A stretch of 64,000 bases of DNA from Triglochin maritima (lineage: Eukaryota > Streptophyta > Magnoliopsida > Alismatales > Juncaginaceae), in assembly GCA_963682175.1 (NCBI GenBank), contig OY821772.1, forward strand, positions 49,126,925-49,190,924, written 5' to 3'. The notes under the pieces were generated by a model that worked only from the letters and a program-made list of their open reading frames with translations, searched no databases and had not been told where the DNA came from. Positions 24,343 through 34,104 of the stretch are shown here, piece by piece. Position numbers and translations under genes: made by a program. Every line of letters begins with the position of its first letter. Position 1 is the stretch's first letter.

Positions 24343-24555
24343 TTATTTATTTTGGGTCACATAACAGGCACACACAACTTTACGACCTTTGGTTTCCACC
24401 ATACATATCTCAACGAAACCTTTCATTCTCCTCCAAAATGTTTCATTATCTATCGTTTTCTCCCGGTGGTAGGCGATGAGATTGGTAAGAGGGATGCCGA
24501 GGGAGACGAACGGTGGAGTGGGTCTTGAGGGAGGTGGAGACGTCGACGACGTTGG
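24343..24555 (-). other. Possible captured coding fragment inside the TIR element
   Basis: A minus-strand open stretch of about 70 codons between stops reads PPFVSLGIPLTNLIAYHREK and then FWRRMKGFVEICMVETK. An overlapping frame further upstream reads NADYLFAD, a stop, then LHRDVLTNVVDVSTS. This looks like one coding exon broken by a frameshift and a stop. There is no start codon at a sensible place and the family is not recognised. The same sequence is in unit B. Confidence 0.25.
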
Positions 24556-25339
24556 TTAGGACGTCGCGGTGAAGTTAGTCGGCGAAGAGGTAGTCGGCGT
24601 TGGAGCCTGTCCTGAGAGGAGGATTGTGGTTAATTGTAGCTGATTTGAGTTTTTGTGTGGTGTTTTTTTGGGAAAGTTTGGTTTTTTGTGGTTGCTTTTT
24701 TAGTTTTTATTTTTTCTATGATGGATCGGTTGTGGTGATGAATTTTTTTAGGTTGTTTTTGTGTTGAAAGTTTGGTTTTTTTATTTATTTCGGTTTGTGG
24801 TGTTCTTTGATATTAGATTTTTTGGATTTTTGATTATTTTTTCACGGAGTTGGGTTTTATTTCATGTTCTTGTTTACTAATTTCAACCTTGGTTTGTTTA
24901 AAAAGACAACCAGTAAGATAAAAAGAACAAATGCATGTGAAAACGATCAAACAATCGAGGTCATAAAATGATGTCAAAGGGACTATCAACAAGGCCCAAT
25001 ACGTAAGAGCGTAAATGTTTAGTTTGATGATCTTTATTGGAAGGAAAAAGGCAACCGCACTTCTGATTCGAATGAAAACATGTGACCTTTTTAGGACATC
25101 TTATTCCTTATTTAGTGATTCTTGTGGATATTTTGATAGTTTACTGGTTTGTATTTTGAATAGTATTTATTGTTTAGTTAATGTGTTTAAGAATGTATGT
25201 GTACTCGAAGTGTTCCCATTTTTTATGTAAATAAAATTTATGATATTGTAAAAGTAGATTTCTACTCGGTAGTGCAAACGAAAGTACCAATAATCTACTC
25301 TTTTTATTTTGAACTACTAAATGATAGAAAAGACGAATT

Positions 25340-25560
25340 CATACTTTAAAAAGACAAAACACTACTTAAAAAAGACAACCTCGACCTAAAAAGAACAACC
25401 TACCAATATAAGAATGACCGATCTAATTGTTAAAAAACAAAATCATACATAAAAAATACAAATCAGTATTTAAAAAGGATAAAAACATACTTAAAAAGGA
25501 CAAGCCACTATTTAAAAAGTACACTCTTATGTTAAAAAGGACGGACCAAAAGTTGGAAAA
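25340..25560. repeat. Cluster of short TTAAAAAGGACA-type motifs
   Basis: About ten degenerate copies of a (C/T)TTAAAAAG(A/G)ACA motif occur at 15-30 bp spacing in the right half of the TIR element. Unit B has the same cluster (59,530-59,790) with an extra stretch of about 80 bp (about 59,742-59,825) that adds two more copies. Subterminal motif clusters of this kind often bind transposase; that role is inferred. Confidence 0.5.
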
Positions 25561-25730
25561 AATAAAAGTTGCACGAGAAAATCAAACGTTGCAGTGAGAA
25601 AATAATAATGCATTGGGAAACTAAATGTTGCATGTGATACAAACATGTTACTAAATGAATTTCTCTACTGACTGGATTGCTGACTGAACTGACGCCATGC
25701 GCGTCTGACGCGGGCGTCCGTGTATCACGA

Positions 25731-26779
25731 CCCGTAAAATTACATTACACATTCCAAACACCTTCGTGGAAGTATTGGTTCTCTAGTTAAGTATACATTT
25801 TCTAATGCATTTGAAGGAATGTAGAACGTGTTATGTCTATCTCGTTTCACTTCTATGTTTCATTGCTTTTGTCAACCTACTTGCAACCTTGGTCTTCGTC
25901 TTATAATTTCTACTTGATTAAGCGCACATTCTCCTCCTACGATGATACCATCCTAGTTTTACAGGGACATCAATGATACCATTGCTCATGGAGAATTCCT
26001 ACAGACTTGCATCATCTCTCTTCTCTCCTTGTTTAGATAATGGAGACATTTTGTATTTTTCTTCTTCTGGCTAATAATTTGTTCCATTCACTCTCAAAAA
26101 AAAAATATAGAAGCTTTTTTCTGTTGTTATGGTCGATGCATTAGGAAACTTGATAAAAACATTTAGGTGCGAGTTAAAAAAGTATTTATGTATTTCACAT
26201 CAAACTCAATTTCCCGAACACGTATTATAATCCAAAGCACACGTCTAAATGTGAATATTTGCATTTCAAATTTTAATTTAAAAAAAACTTCAAAAGGCAA
26301 AAGCATGATAAAGAATGGTCGACTAAACCCTGTTCTTCCAATATTTTGTTAGTCTTTCAATAAATCACGAAGAAACCTCCAAGTAAATGTTCTTCCAATA
26401 TTTTGTTAGTCTTTAATTTTCAGGTGAACTTTTTACTTAAAAATATCCAAACTAATTGTTGCGTTTTGGTTTAATCAATCACTTCATTTAATTTTCACTG
26501 TGTAAAAGAAAATTCCTATAGGAAATGCTAAGTGCACGGTGTACTCAAGGCTGGATTGTCATATTTGACATTTTTTAAAGCCACAATACTTGTTTTGAAA
26601 TCGTATCTCTAGACATGTTTGCGTGATGGTAATCACAATCGTACGCATAAATAGCAATTTGCATTCCCAATTTGCATAATATTTCATACTTATTGATTTC
26701 TACCTACTTTGTTATTTGGGTTACTAATTGCCTATATAAGTTCAGATTTATACCATGAAAATATCTGATTTAGTGATAC
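25731..26779. other. Non-coding spacer, unit A
   Basis: AT-rich and without a recognised gene; matches 60,022-60,999. Relative to unit B it has about 54 extra bases near 25,931-25,984 and a local duplication of TGTTCTTCCAATATTTTGTT (near 26,330 and 26,388). Confidence 0.5.
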
Positions 26780-26787
26780 AGATTAAT

Positions 26788-27340
26788 TACGGTTGTCAAT
26801 TTTACACTAAACACGATTACACAACACGAAAATGACACGAATTTGACGGATATGGATCGAGAATTTGAACATGATTAATAAATGAGTTGGATATGACAAC
26901 ATGATTATTAAATGGGTTGGATATGGATTGTTGTAAACAAGATTAACACGATTAAGACATGATAAGTAATCAGGTGTACATGATTACGAATACTACACAA
27001 TTAAGACACGATTAATACCGACAAGTCTAGAAGTAACATATAAGTTATAAATTGTATTGAACGAGTGACATGTAATTATGCAATCCAGTATTCATGTAAT
27101 AAACAGAACTAATTGTGTATGAATTACTGTATAATGGTGTAAACGGTAGTTGTGTTAAACTGTACACGAAGTAACTTGTTTAATAATCGTGTATAAATGG
27201 GTTGGATATGACGACACGATTATAAACGAGTTGGATACGGTAGAAGTGTAGCAACACAATTATTAAATGGATCTGATACGACACAACTAGTAGAGTTTAT
27301 ACATACGACTTGACACGACACGACACAATTGACAACCCTA
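26788..27340. mobile_element. hAT-type MITE, copy A (553 bp)
   Basis: The ends are inverted: left TACGGTTGTCAATT, right AATTGACAACCCTA, the TAGGGTTGTCAA-type terminus of plant hAT elements. It is flanked by 8-bp target duplications AGATTAAT (26,780-26,787) and AGATTGAT (27,341-27,348), one mismatch. The interior is full of ACACGA and GGGTTGGATATG words on alternating strands and encodes nothing. Confidence 0.8.
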
Positions 27341-27348
27341 AGATTGAT

Positions 27349-29543
27349 GTATCTGAAGGTGTTGGTTTGTTAAGCTTAATGAGGATTGTAACTTATATTT
27401 TAGATTTGTGGTTTTTACTTGCCAGATACTTTATGCAATAAACCGCCTACGAATTATATTAAACTCCATTAATATGTAGAAATATTGAGTTTTACAGAAT
27501 TCTTTTGATGCGTCCCCTGAGCATTGCCTGATATTTTGAAGAATTTCTGACTGAATTCTTGTGTTATCTTTCTCCTGTAGGATGGTAACAACCCCAAACA
27601 TATATCTACACCACCTGGCTTGGGGATTTCTTTCTTTGAGCTATAGCTTATTGTCACATGTTTGAGATTGAGATTTTGGATTGCAAATTCACTTTAATTG
27701 TACACTAACATAACCAAAATAAAACTCTCCCGCAAGTTATGGTTTGTTAATGGGGCGGGTCAAACCGGCAAACTTGCAAAACCTAACCTGATGGATCCAT
27801 ATTAGAGTTGTAATTTTCAACTCCATTCAGAAAATAAAACATGCTTCCTTAGTGGGTTGGGTTAGGGTCGAGTTAAAATCCGAACCCGTTAATCCTGTAA
27901 CCTGATAAGATAAAATAATAATAACATTATATACACAAACATATAATCTAACTCATCACTCCTAAACTTATCACTTAAGTTAGTACTAATTCTTAATCTA
28001 ACAAATTATAACTTAATCTTAAAGATATTACTATTTAGAAATTATAACTTAGGCATTTTCATAAAATACCTTGTTAGTTTAGTGTTTTTTCTGAATGTTT
28101 ACATTTTTTAAACATGTGGGTTGGGTTGGGTCTTGATTTTTATGGACTGTGTTATAACATGACCTGCAACTTGCCAATTGCTGACAGGTTGGGTGTCGGT
28201 TGATCCTGACTTGCCTCAGACCTTACTCGTTTACAACCTGAAAGTCCTAGAGAAGGACCATGACCGAGAACCATGTACAAAATCACGTCTAGCTATAGTA
28301 TTATTATAGATTTTGGTTAATGGGGAGTTTAGGAGTTCTTTAGCAACAATTGTTAACTATGGTTTAAACTTTTAATCATATTTCTATTATGCCTCGCGAT
28401 ATGTATTATTTTTAGACATATCTTCTGACATGGTTAACCGTTGGAGTGATAAAATTGTCAGTACCACCAACTAAATTTGGATATGGGTGTTTGAAGGGAA
28501 TTCTATGGATATGGGTGTCAGTACCACCAAACTATGAGTAGAAATGTAGAATTCTATCATTTCGATATGTATTAGTATTTGTGGCCAAGTATTTGAATGC
28601 TCAAAAGATGATAGGTAAACTAAATTTCATTAGGAGTTATTTGGAATTTTCTCTCTCGAGAAATTGCTTAATATTTCTACCGTGTACTGACATTATTTCC
28701 TGGAGAAGGGATCATGTAATAACTACATTGAAAGAAAATAGATTTTTGACTGGGAGGAATTGTTCTTGATTCCATATATAAGCACTGGTATACTGGCAAA
28801 CAAGGCCGTAAAGACGTTAAACAAAAGTATTTAATCACATATCCATTATCCCTCTCTTTTAACTAATTTTATAATCTGCTCAAACACGTTAAATTGGATA
28901 TCTAAATTATTTTCTAAATACATCATCTACGGTTAATTTTACTGAGTTGTTTCATGTTTCATGCTCAAAGTCGCGTCTTCTTATCTGACTTGGTCGACTA
29001 CTACAAAATCATCATAGATTAATTACACAAATTATTTGAATACTGTACGCAAGAGAAAAAGTCATAGTAGGATTACCATGTTACATTGATTGGGTGCAAC
29101 AATCAATGGGGTACAATACTACAACGACGAGAGACAATTACATGCATGGTAAGATGACCATCATTCTTCCTATGCACTCCTATAAATCATAGTAGGGTTT
29201 TTACTTGCATGTATCTTAAACGGTCATAATTATCGACATACATCCATGTTTTAGTATTATCTTATGTGCACCTCCATCATTAGTTGGGCCAATTTGTAAC
29301 CATTGTTGTCTCATCTCAGTAGAAATTTTGCAATTTACATCATTTAACATTTAAAATGTCTTTAATGTAAAACACAAAAATGAAAAATACCCATATTTAA
29401 TGATGCAACATACTTTTTATTCTGCATATCTACTGTCACCTTTTAATTTTAATCATATTTAATTTTAGCTATCAATTTCAAATTTTGAAATAATGTGAGG
29501 TGGAGTATTAACAAACTTTTTATATTGGATTCAATTTCCACCT
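27349..29543. other. Non-coding right part of unit A
   Basis: No gene recognised. A run of GGGTTGGGT, AACCTGA and GACAGGTTGGG words (27,750-28,250) resembles hAT-like MITE interiors, but no ends could be set. The matching sequence in unit B stops at 63,611 (29,393 here); the last 150 bp are AT-rich and found only here, forming the junction to unit B. Confidence 0.5.
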
Positions 29544-29832
29544 CACCTTCCATGTCACCTGCGTGGGGGAAAAGGTGTGAAAGAGTGTAGGAGACTACTT
29601 TTCCTTGTTTTATATTTAGATACAATTACTTTCGGAGAATCTTATGTCAGTCTCCATTTGGTGATCATGAAAACGAAGTGACTATCTAAACCCTAAATCA
29701 CAAGTGTGTCGACTATGGTTCCAACTTAACTCGGTAAAGACTCGAGTCCCGTTTGTTTCTAAATACAAAGATTATAACTAGAAACGGTAGTGGTAGTACC
29801 CCCACTACTGTTTTTAATTCTCATATTTTACC
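29544..29832 (+). repeat. Left-end segment of unit B
   Basis: Counterpart of the unit A left end with few substitutions. The shared sequence starts at CACCTTCCATGTCACC in both; what precedes differs, so this word is the duplication breakpoint within a few bases. Confidence 0.8.
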
Positions 29833-30282
29833 ACAAAATAGAATTATGAAGAAGAAGAGAATGAGAGATATGTGAAAAATGAAGAGGTTTGGAGGGGTTT
29901 ATATAGGATTTGAGGGTAGTGGCAAACTTGTAAATTTTGAAAAAAAACAAAAAAAACAAAAAAGGAAAGAGCCGTTGGAGTGCCTCCAACGACGCTCGTC
30001 TAGGAGATCTCCTATTTCGCCCAGCTCTGCTGGGCGAAAGGCGGTGGGCGTTCGCCTACCGCCTACGGGAACATTGATTTTGAAAAAAAATATTTATTTA
30101 TTATTATTAATTTGAATTTTTCCTATTTTATAAATAAGTTAGTTTATTCATAAACCAAGATTTTCCCAATCCACAAGCAAAATGTGAAATATATGGAATA
30201 ACATTCAATCATCTTGATCCATGCAATATGAGTTTCGCAATAGTTTTCTTTAACTAATTGAGTTTAATTTTTTTCATAGGAG
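29833..30282 (+). other. Insertion specific to unit B, possible LTR fragment
   Basis: Absent from unit A. It has a TATA-like TTTATATAGG at about 29,899, a poly-purine A/AAC run, then a dense palindrome cluster (29,973-30,064) and AT-rich sequence. A 78-codon open frame at 29,879-30,115 runs through the palindromes and is judged incidental because its composition simply follows the DNA repeats. The layout would suit a piece of an LTR, but no ends or partner were found. Confidence 0.4.
29973..30064. repeat. Four back-to-back palindromes in 92 bp
   Basis: In order: CGTTGGAG-TGC-CTCCAACG (29,973-29,991, 8-bp arms); TAGGAGATCTCCTA (30,001-30,014, perfect with no loop); TTTCGCCCAGC-TCT-GCTGGGCGAAA (30,015-30,039, 11-bp perfect arms); AGGCGGTGGGCG-TT-CGCCTACCGCCT (30,039-30,064, 12-bp arms with one G-T pair). 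Only nine bases between the first two are unpaired. As RNA the whole stretch would fold into consecutive stable stems. Confidence 0.9.
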
Positions 30283-30452
30283 ACAAAAATCTAAGGCCGT
30301 CAAAATTCAAGAATGGGCAAAACTTAAATTTTTGTATACCAACTTGGTAAAATTCAAAATCCAAACCAATAGGTGTCTAACTAGCAAATTCGAAATACAA
30401 AGAGAACAAAAACAAATGTTGTCTTGTTTGGTGGGAGAACTTAACTCTACAT
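30283..30452 (+). repeat. Short duplicated segment, unit B position
   Basis: Same segment as 7535-7703, here on the left of the MULE-like element. Its right end runs straight into the element at a TTTTTTAGG word that also borders the element in unit A. Confidence 0.7.
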
Positions 30453-31520
30453 TTTTTTAGGTTATATTTTACCATTTATTTATGGAACGTTTTTCAAAAA
30501 TAATCACAAAAAACAAAATTGGAATAATATGCACATGTGAAATTTAATTGACAAAATATACACCCTAAAAATGACACAACATGTGCCGTTTTTATTAACT
30601 AAAAACGGCATCACTGATGCCATTTTTATCAAAAATGAAAACGACATCACAGATTGCGTTTTTATATAGGGCATGTTGAACTAGTGACAGGTCGGTCGGG
30701 GGTCTCGTTTCCCGGAAAAACAGATAAGTCACCAGTCGATGCATTAACTTGAATTGAAGGCAACATGACTATTTCGAGGATCAAAAATATATTTTATCAC
30801 TCATAGGCTAGAGCCTCTAATTTCCCTTAAATTCCCTGACAAGCCTCAGACCGGGACAGGAGGCGTACGCGTGCATTTGAAGTTACTAATGTATTTTGTT
30901 ATGGTTACGAGAGTGGAAACGGAACCCCCATCTCACTATCATCTGGTTAGTGAGCAAGTTAGCTAAGATACACATCTTATGTAACTTACGTCGAATCTGC
31001 ATCACAATTGTATGAATCAACTCAAATTATTATATCCAAGTAGAACATTTTGAGGAGTTCAAGTTGGTATTCATTATATTTTTTTGGCTTTCTTGATATG
31101 GAGATGCCGTTATTAGGTAAAAGACATGTTGAACTAGCGACGGGTCGGTCGGGGGTTACTAATGTATTTTTCGATACAAAATGCATTGTGTTTAACTTAC
31201 TAAGATAATAGTAATTTTGGGTTACTAATGTATTTTTCGATGCAAAATTACTAATAAATTCTAAAACACGACCCCCGACCGACCTGTTGCTAGTTCAACA
31301 TTTCTTAGCTAAAAACGACATCTCCAAATCAAGAAAAACTTGTCCTAGGTAACAACAACATCCGTGATGTCGTTTTCCTTAAAGGTAAAAACCACATCAG
31401 TGATGGCGTTTTTAGTTAATAAAAACGACACATGTGATGTTGTTTTTAAGGTACATACTTTGACAATTAAGTTTCCCATGTACGTATTCTTCTAATTTTG
31501 TGTGATTATTTTGAACAATG
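30453..31520. mobile_element. Non-autonomous MULE-like element with long inverted arms, copy B
   Basis: Two arms of about 200 bp are inverted relative to each other: about 30,480-30,680 and about 31,310-31,510. Both contain AAATAATCACA, AAAATT, ACATG, TTTAATT/CTTAATT and CGTTTTTATTAACTAAAAAC. Inside them is a second inverted pair around TGTTGAACTAGCGACGGGTC (about 31,128) and its reverse near 31,270-31,300; a third copy lies at about 30,677. Long arms without a transposase suit a Mutator-like non-autonomous element. The 9-bp target duplication could not be identified, so ends are approximate. Confidence 0.6.
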
Positions 31521-31527
31521 TTCACGG

Positions 31528-31601
31528 ACCGCCTAGGCGACGGGGGGCGTCCGGTCGCGTAGGCGGTTGTGCGACCGCCCAAGTCTGGGCGGTCTTTTTT
31601 T
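31528..31601 (+). repeat. Two strong hairpins followed by a T-run
   Basis: ACCGCCTAGGCGAC (31,528-31,541) pairs with GTCGCGTAGGCGGT (31,554-31,567) with one mismatch. Then GACCGCCCA-AGTC-TGGGCGGTC (31,573-31,594) is a perfect 9-bp stem followed by seven Ts. CCGCCTAGGCG words are common in plant MITE ends, so this is probably a transposon terminus. Confidence 0.75.
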
Positions 31602-32081
31602 AATTCAATTAAATTTTATAAAATAGATAAAAAAATCAGGAAAAATTGGGAAAATAGGAAAAAATGCACAAATATTATCTAAAAATACCATACATGTTTA
31701 ATCTTCGAAAAGACACCTAGTTCCTCGACCAAGACCTCACTAGACACCCCCCTTTACCCACCTAAACACTTAGGTATACAATTTATTGCTTAGTAGTGCG
31801 ATGGTGCCGACAAACGTTGTTTTTGTCTCTTTCGACCAGGAATGGGGCGAGAACGGGAGGTTGGGGTCCGAGCAGAACCGAAATCCGACCCGGTTTCCAG
31901 ATCAAATTCTATGTTTTCTCGGTCTACATAATCATCAAGACATACATTTTCGTTTTGTAACGTCCTACTGTTTCTAATCATGTATGTTGTTACGTCTTGT
32001 TTAATAGAGTAGAAAGGGTAGATAAGCAAAATGGAATCTTACAGGCGATTTAAGTAGTTTTACGGCGACGAATAACAGTTC
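31602..32081. other. Unit B-specific stretch without a recognised gene
   Basis: No match in unit A. A minus-strand frame at 32,029-31,790 (79 codons, DFGSARTPTSRSRPIP) and an overlapping plus-strand one are short and unlike any family I know; neither is called. Confidence 0.4.
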
Positions 32082-33295
32082 AGTATTTTTTTCCTTCAAA
32101 TAAACGACATATTATTAGATTTGAACACTTGAAAAAAAATTCATCCCTACATCTAACCAATGTCAGTCCTTAAGTCGGTCCCTAACTTGGATATGTTCTT
32201 TGGTAAATTTTATTAATGCCACGATCTATCAAGATCTCATTGAAGATCTTTTTTCCCCACCAGATTGTGGATTGTCTTCGATCTTAAGTTAATGCAACCC
32301 TGTAACTTTCCTTACAACGGCTAATCCATTCTTTCCATATAAGAACCCTATAACTTTCCTTCCTCTTCTTATTCTTCGCATCTCCAGCCCTCTCCCTCCG
32401 GACGGTCCCAAACCCTAGTCACAATCCGTCCCTCCCCGATTCTCTACAAATCCAAATCCCCTCTCTCCCCGATGATCTCCAAATGTAATCCCCAACCCCT
32501 CCCGGCCCTGATCCGTCTCCGGTCTTCCCTTCCCAACCCCTACCGCGAAGATCACGACGAGGTTTGTGTTTTCTACCTTCTCTACTTCGATTCCGGTGTC
32601 CGGGTTTGTATCTCTTCTGGATCTGCGTTTCTACGACATCTTTCGCACATTGGGTTAGGGTTTGGTTTTGGGGGTGTGGGGTTTTAGAAACCCCATCGAG
32701 GGTGTCACGTCTGATTTTGTTTCCAATCTTTTCCTCTTCCAATCACCTTCGCAGACCTTGTCTTCTTCAAATCAGTTTTCCCCTTTCTTTCTTTACGACA
32801 TCTTTCTCACATTGGTTACAATTATGGAAAAATCTCCTTCGTCAATGTCCAAGTGATTTTGCTACTTCTTGTGTCTAATGTGAGTACATTTTTCTGCCAA
32901 ATAGATGATAAAGATCTTGCCAAGGAGAGGTCAAAGCAATTGAGTGAAGGCCAAAGGGTGGGAGAATGCTTGCAGATGAATATTGTAGCTGGTCAAGCCA
33001 AAATTGATTCCGATGGTTGTCTATCTTATGACTTCTATATCTTATCTTATCAAGAGCAAGATTTCATTTCTTTGACATGTTTGTTTTGTCTCCTTTTTTT
33101 GGTTGTAATAGAGGGATATGCATTTGGTCTGCATCTTACCCTGGTAATGCAGGTTGAATAAGATCTGGTGCCGCGTCACTACTCACTAACGGGTTCCAAT
33201 TCAAGAGGTTCTGGACTTTGCCGGACTTTACTGGATCTTCTTCAAAATCCTGTTGTTGATGAAGAAATTTTCTGATTAAGTTCAACTCCTAATGG
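32082..33295 (+). pseudogene. Fragment of an unidentified intron-containing gene, copy B
   Basis: Counterpart of the unit A fragment at 8112. The presumed start codon is lost: ATGACGACGAG in A reads ATCACGACGAG here (32,551). The second exon-like block (32,905-33,015) is 111 bp and open in one frame, DKDLAKERSKQLSEGQRVGE and then CLQMNIVAGQAKIDSD, so here copy B is the less damaged of the two. It keeps the acceptor (AAATAG) and donor (GATG/GT). The family is not recognised. With a dead start in one copy and a garbled exon in the other, neither makes the original protein. Confidence 0.5.
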
Positions 33296-33570
33296 AAGGT
33301 ATTCTATCTAATTTGAAATAAATAAATAATTGGTTCCTATTAGAAGTCATTATTCTCTCAATACCACCTACATATTGGTTCTTAATTGTGGGTATATTAT
33401 GATTACCAGATGCAATGGTTTCCTTCCCTACCACCTAACTGGAACCAGCATTTGGATTAACTATCACCCGTATTGCTGATATCATATACCAGGTAGCTTA
33501 CTTTGCCAAGTTCTTACCTTTTCATCCTCTTAGTTTATTGACATATGCTTCATCTGGATGATTTTTATGG
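33296..33570 (+). repeat. R-type block in unit B (single copy)
   Basis: Matches 10,690-10,978 in order, and its right half matches 9371-9528. The CCAG/GTAGC donor-like junction is kept. Substitutions relative to unit A include CACCTAACTGG for CACCTAAATGG. Confidence 0.7.
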
Positions 33571-34104
33571 TATAAGTCGGTTCTAGTCCTCTTATTTTGA
33601 CCTCTCGTGGTTGACAATTAACAATTGCAAACATCGTATATGGTTCTTGAACATGATTCCCGATGAACTTATTAAAAGCCTCTTTTACAACAAGAATAAT
33701 GTGTCATTGATTACAATATCAGTTTATGGTTCGGACCACTTTAGTTCTTTGAAATGCAGGACCTCCCCAATAGAGTAAGAAGCTTACTTTCAGTGTTTTC
33801 ACTTAATTCATGGTTAATTCGAAGTACGTGTGCTGCCCTCTTCATAATTTGTCATCTATAATTTTGTATCATTGTTCAGAATTGAGATTTGCTTGGTTAC
33901 ATTTCTTAACTAAAAACATAGGTTATAATTAAACAATAGAAAACTCCCAATAGGATTTGAATAGGACAATCACTGAATTTTCGTGGCTATCTGTCTTTTC
34001 TCCTTCGTGTTGATAGCTTGTGTTTGGCAAAGTCCTTGTGAAAAAATGTTTCAATCTTTATATGAGGAGGATATCAACACATGAAGCAGGATATGGAGTT
34101 ATAA
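33571..34104. other. Left flank of array 2, with a segment missing from unit A
   Basis: About 240 bp (33,571-33,811) have no counterpart in A, where the flanking sequence is joined at ATGGT. The rest matches 10,979-11,280. No gene seen. Confidence 0.6.

Larger units (their letters stand above)
24261..25730. mobile_element. Non-autonomous TIR element, MULE-like, copy A
   Basis: The ends are imperfect inverted repeats. The left end reads CGGACGTTGGCTGGCGTGG and then CAGTCAGCAA. Read inward, the right end gives CGGACGCCCGCG, then GGCGTCAG and CAGTCAGCAA. The interior has a GC-rich block (24,460-24,620) and a cluster of short TTAAAAAGGACA-like motifs. No transposase was found. No clear target duplication was seen, so exact ends are uncertain. 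The counterpart in unit B is 58,435-60,021. Confidence 0.45.
6342..29543 (+). repeat. Tandem segmental duplication, unit A (23.2 kb)
   Basis: This is the first of two head-to-tail copies of a composite module. Matching landmarks (A/B): 6342/29,544 left end; 8112/32,082 gene fragment; 11,281/34,105 array start; 21,664/55,836 array end; 22,690/56,858 SMC4 exon; 26,788/61,008 hAT element; 29,393/63,611 end of matching sequence. By eye the non-satellite flanks are almost identical with scattered substitutions and small indels. Unit A ends in about 150 bp (29,394-29,543) with no counterpart at the end of unit B. Confidence 0.9.

Noticed and set aside
29879..30115. 78-residue frame with GRKAVGVRLPP
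   Set aside because: Its C-terminal half is translated palindrome DNA and its N-terminal half a poly-A-rich run; no homology recognised and absent from unit A.
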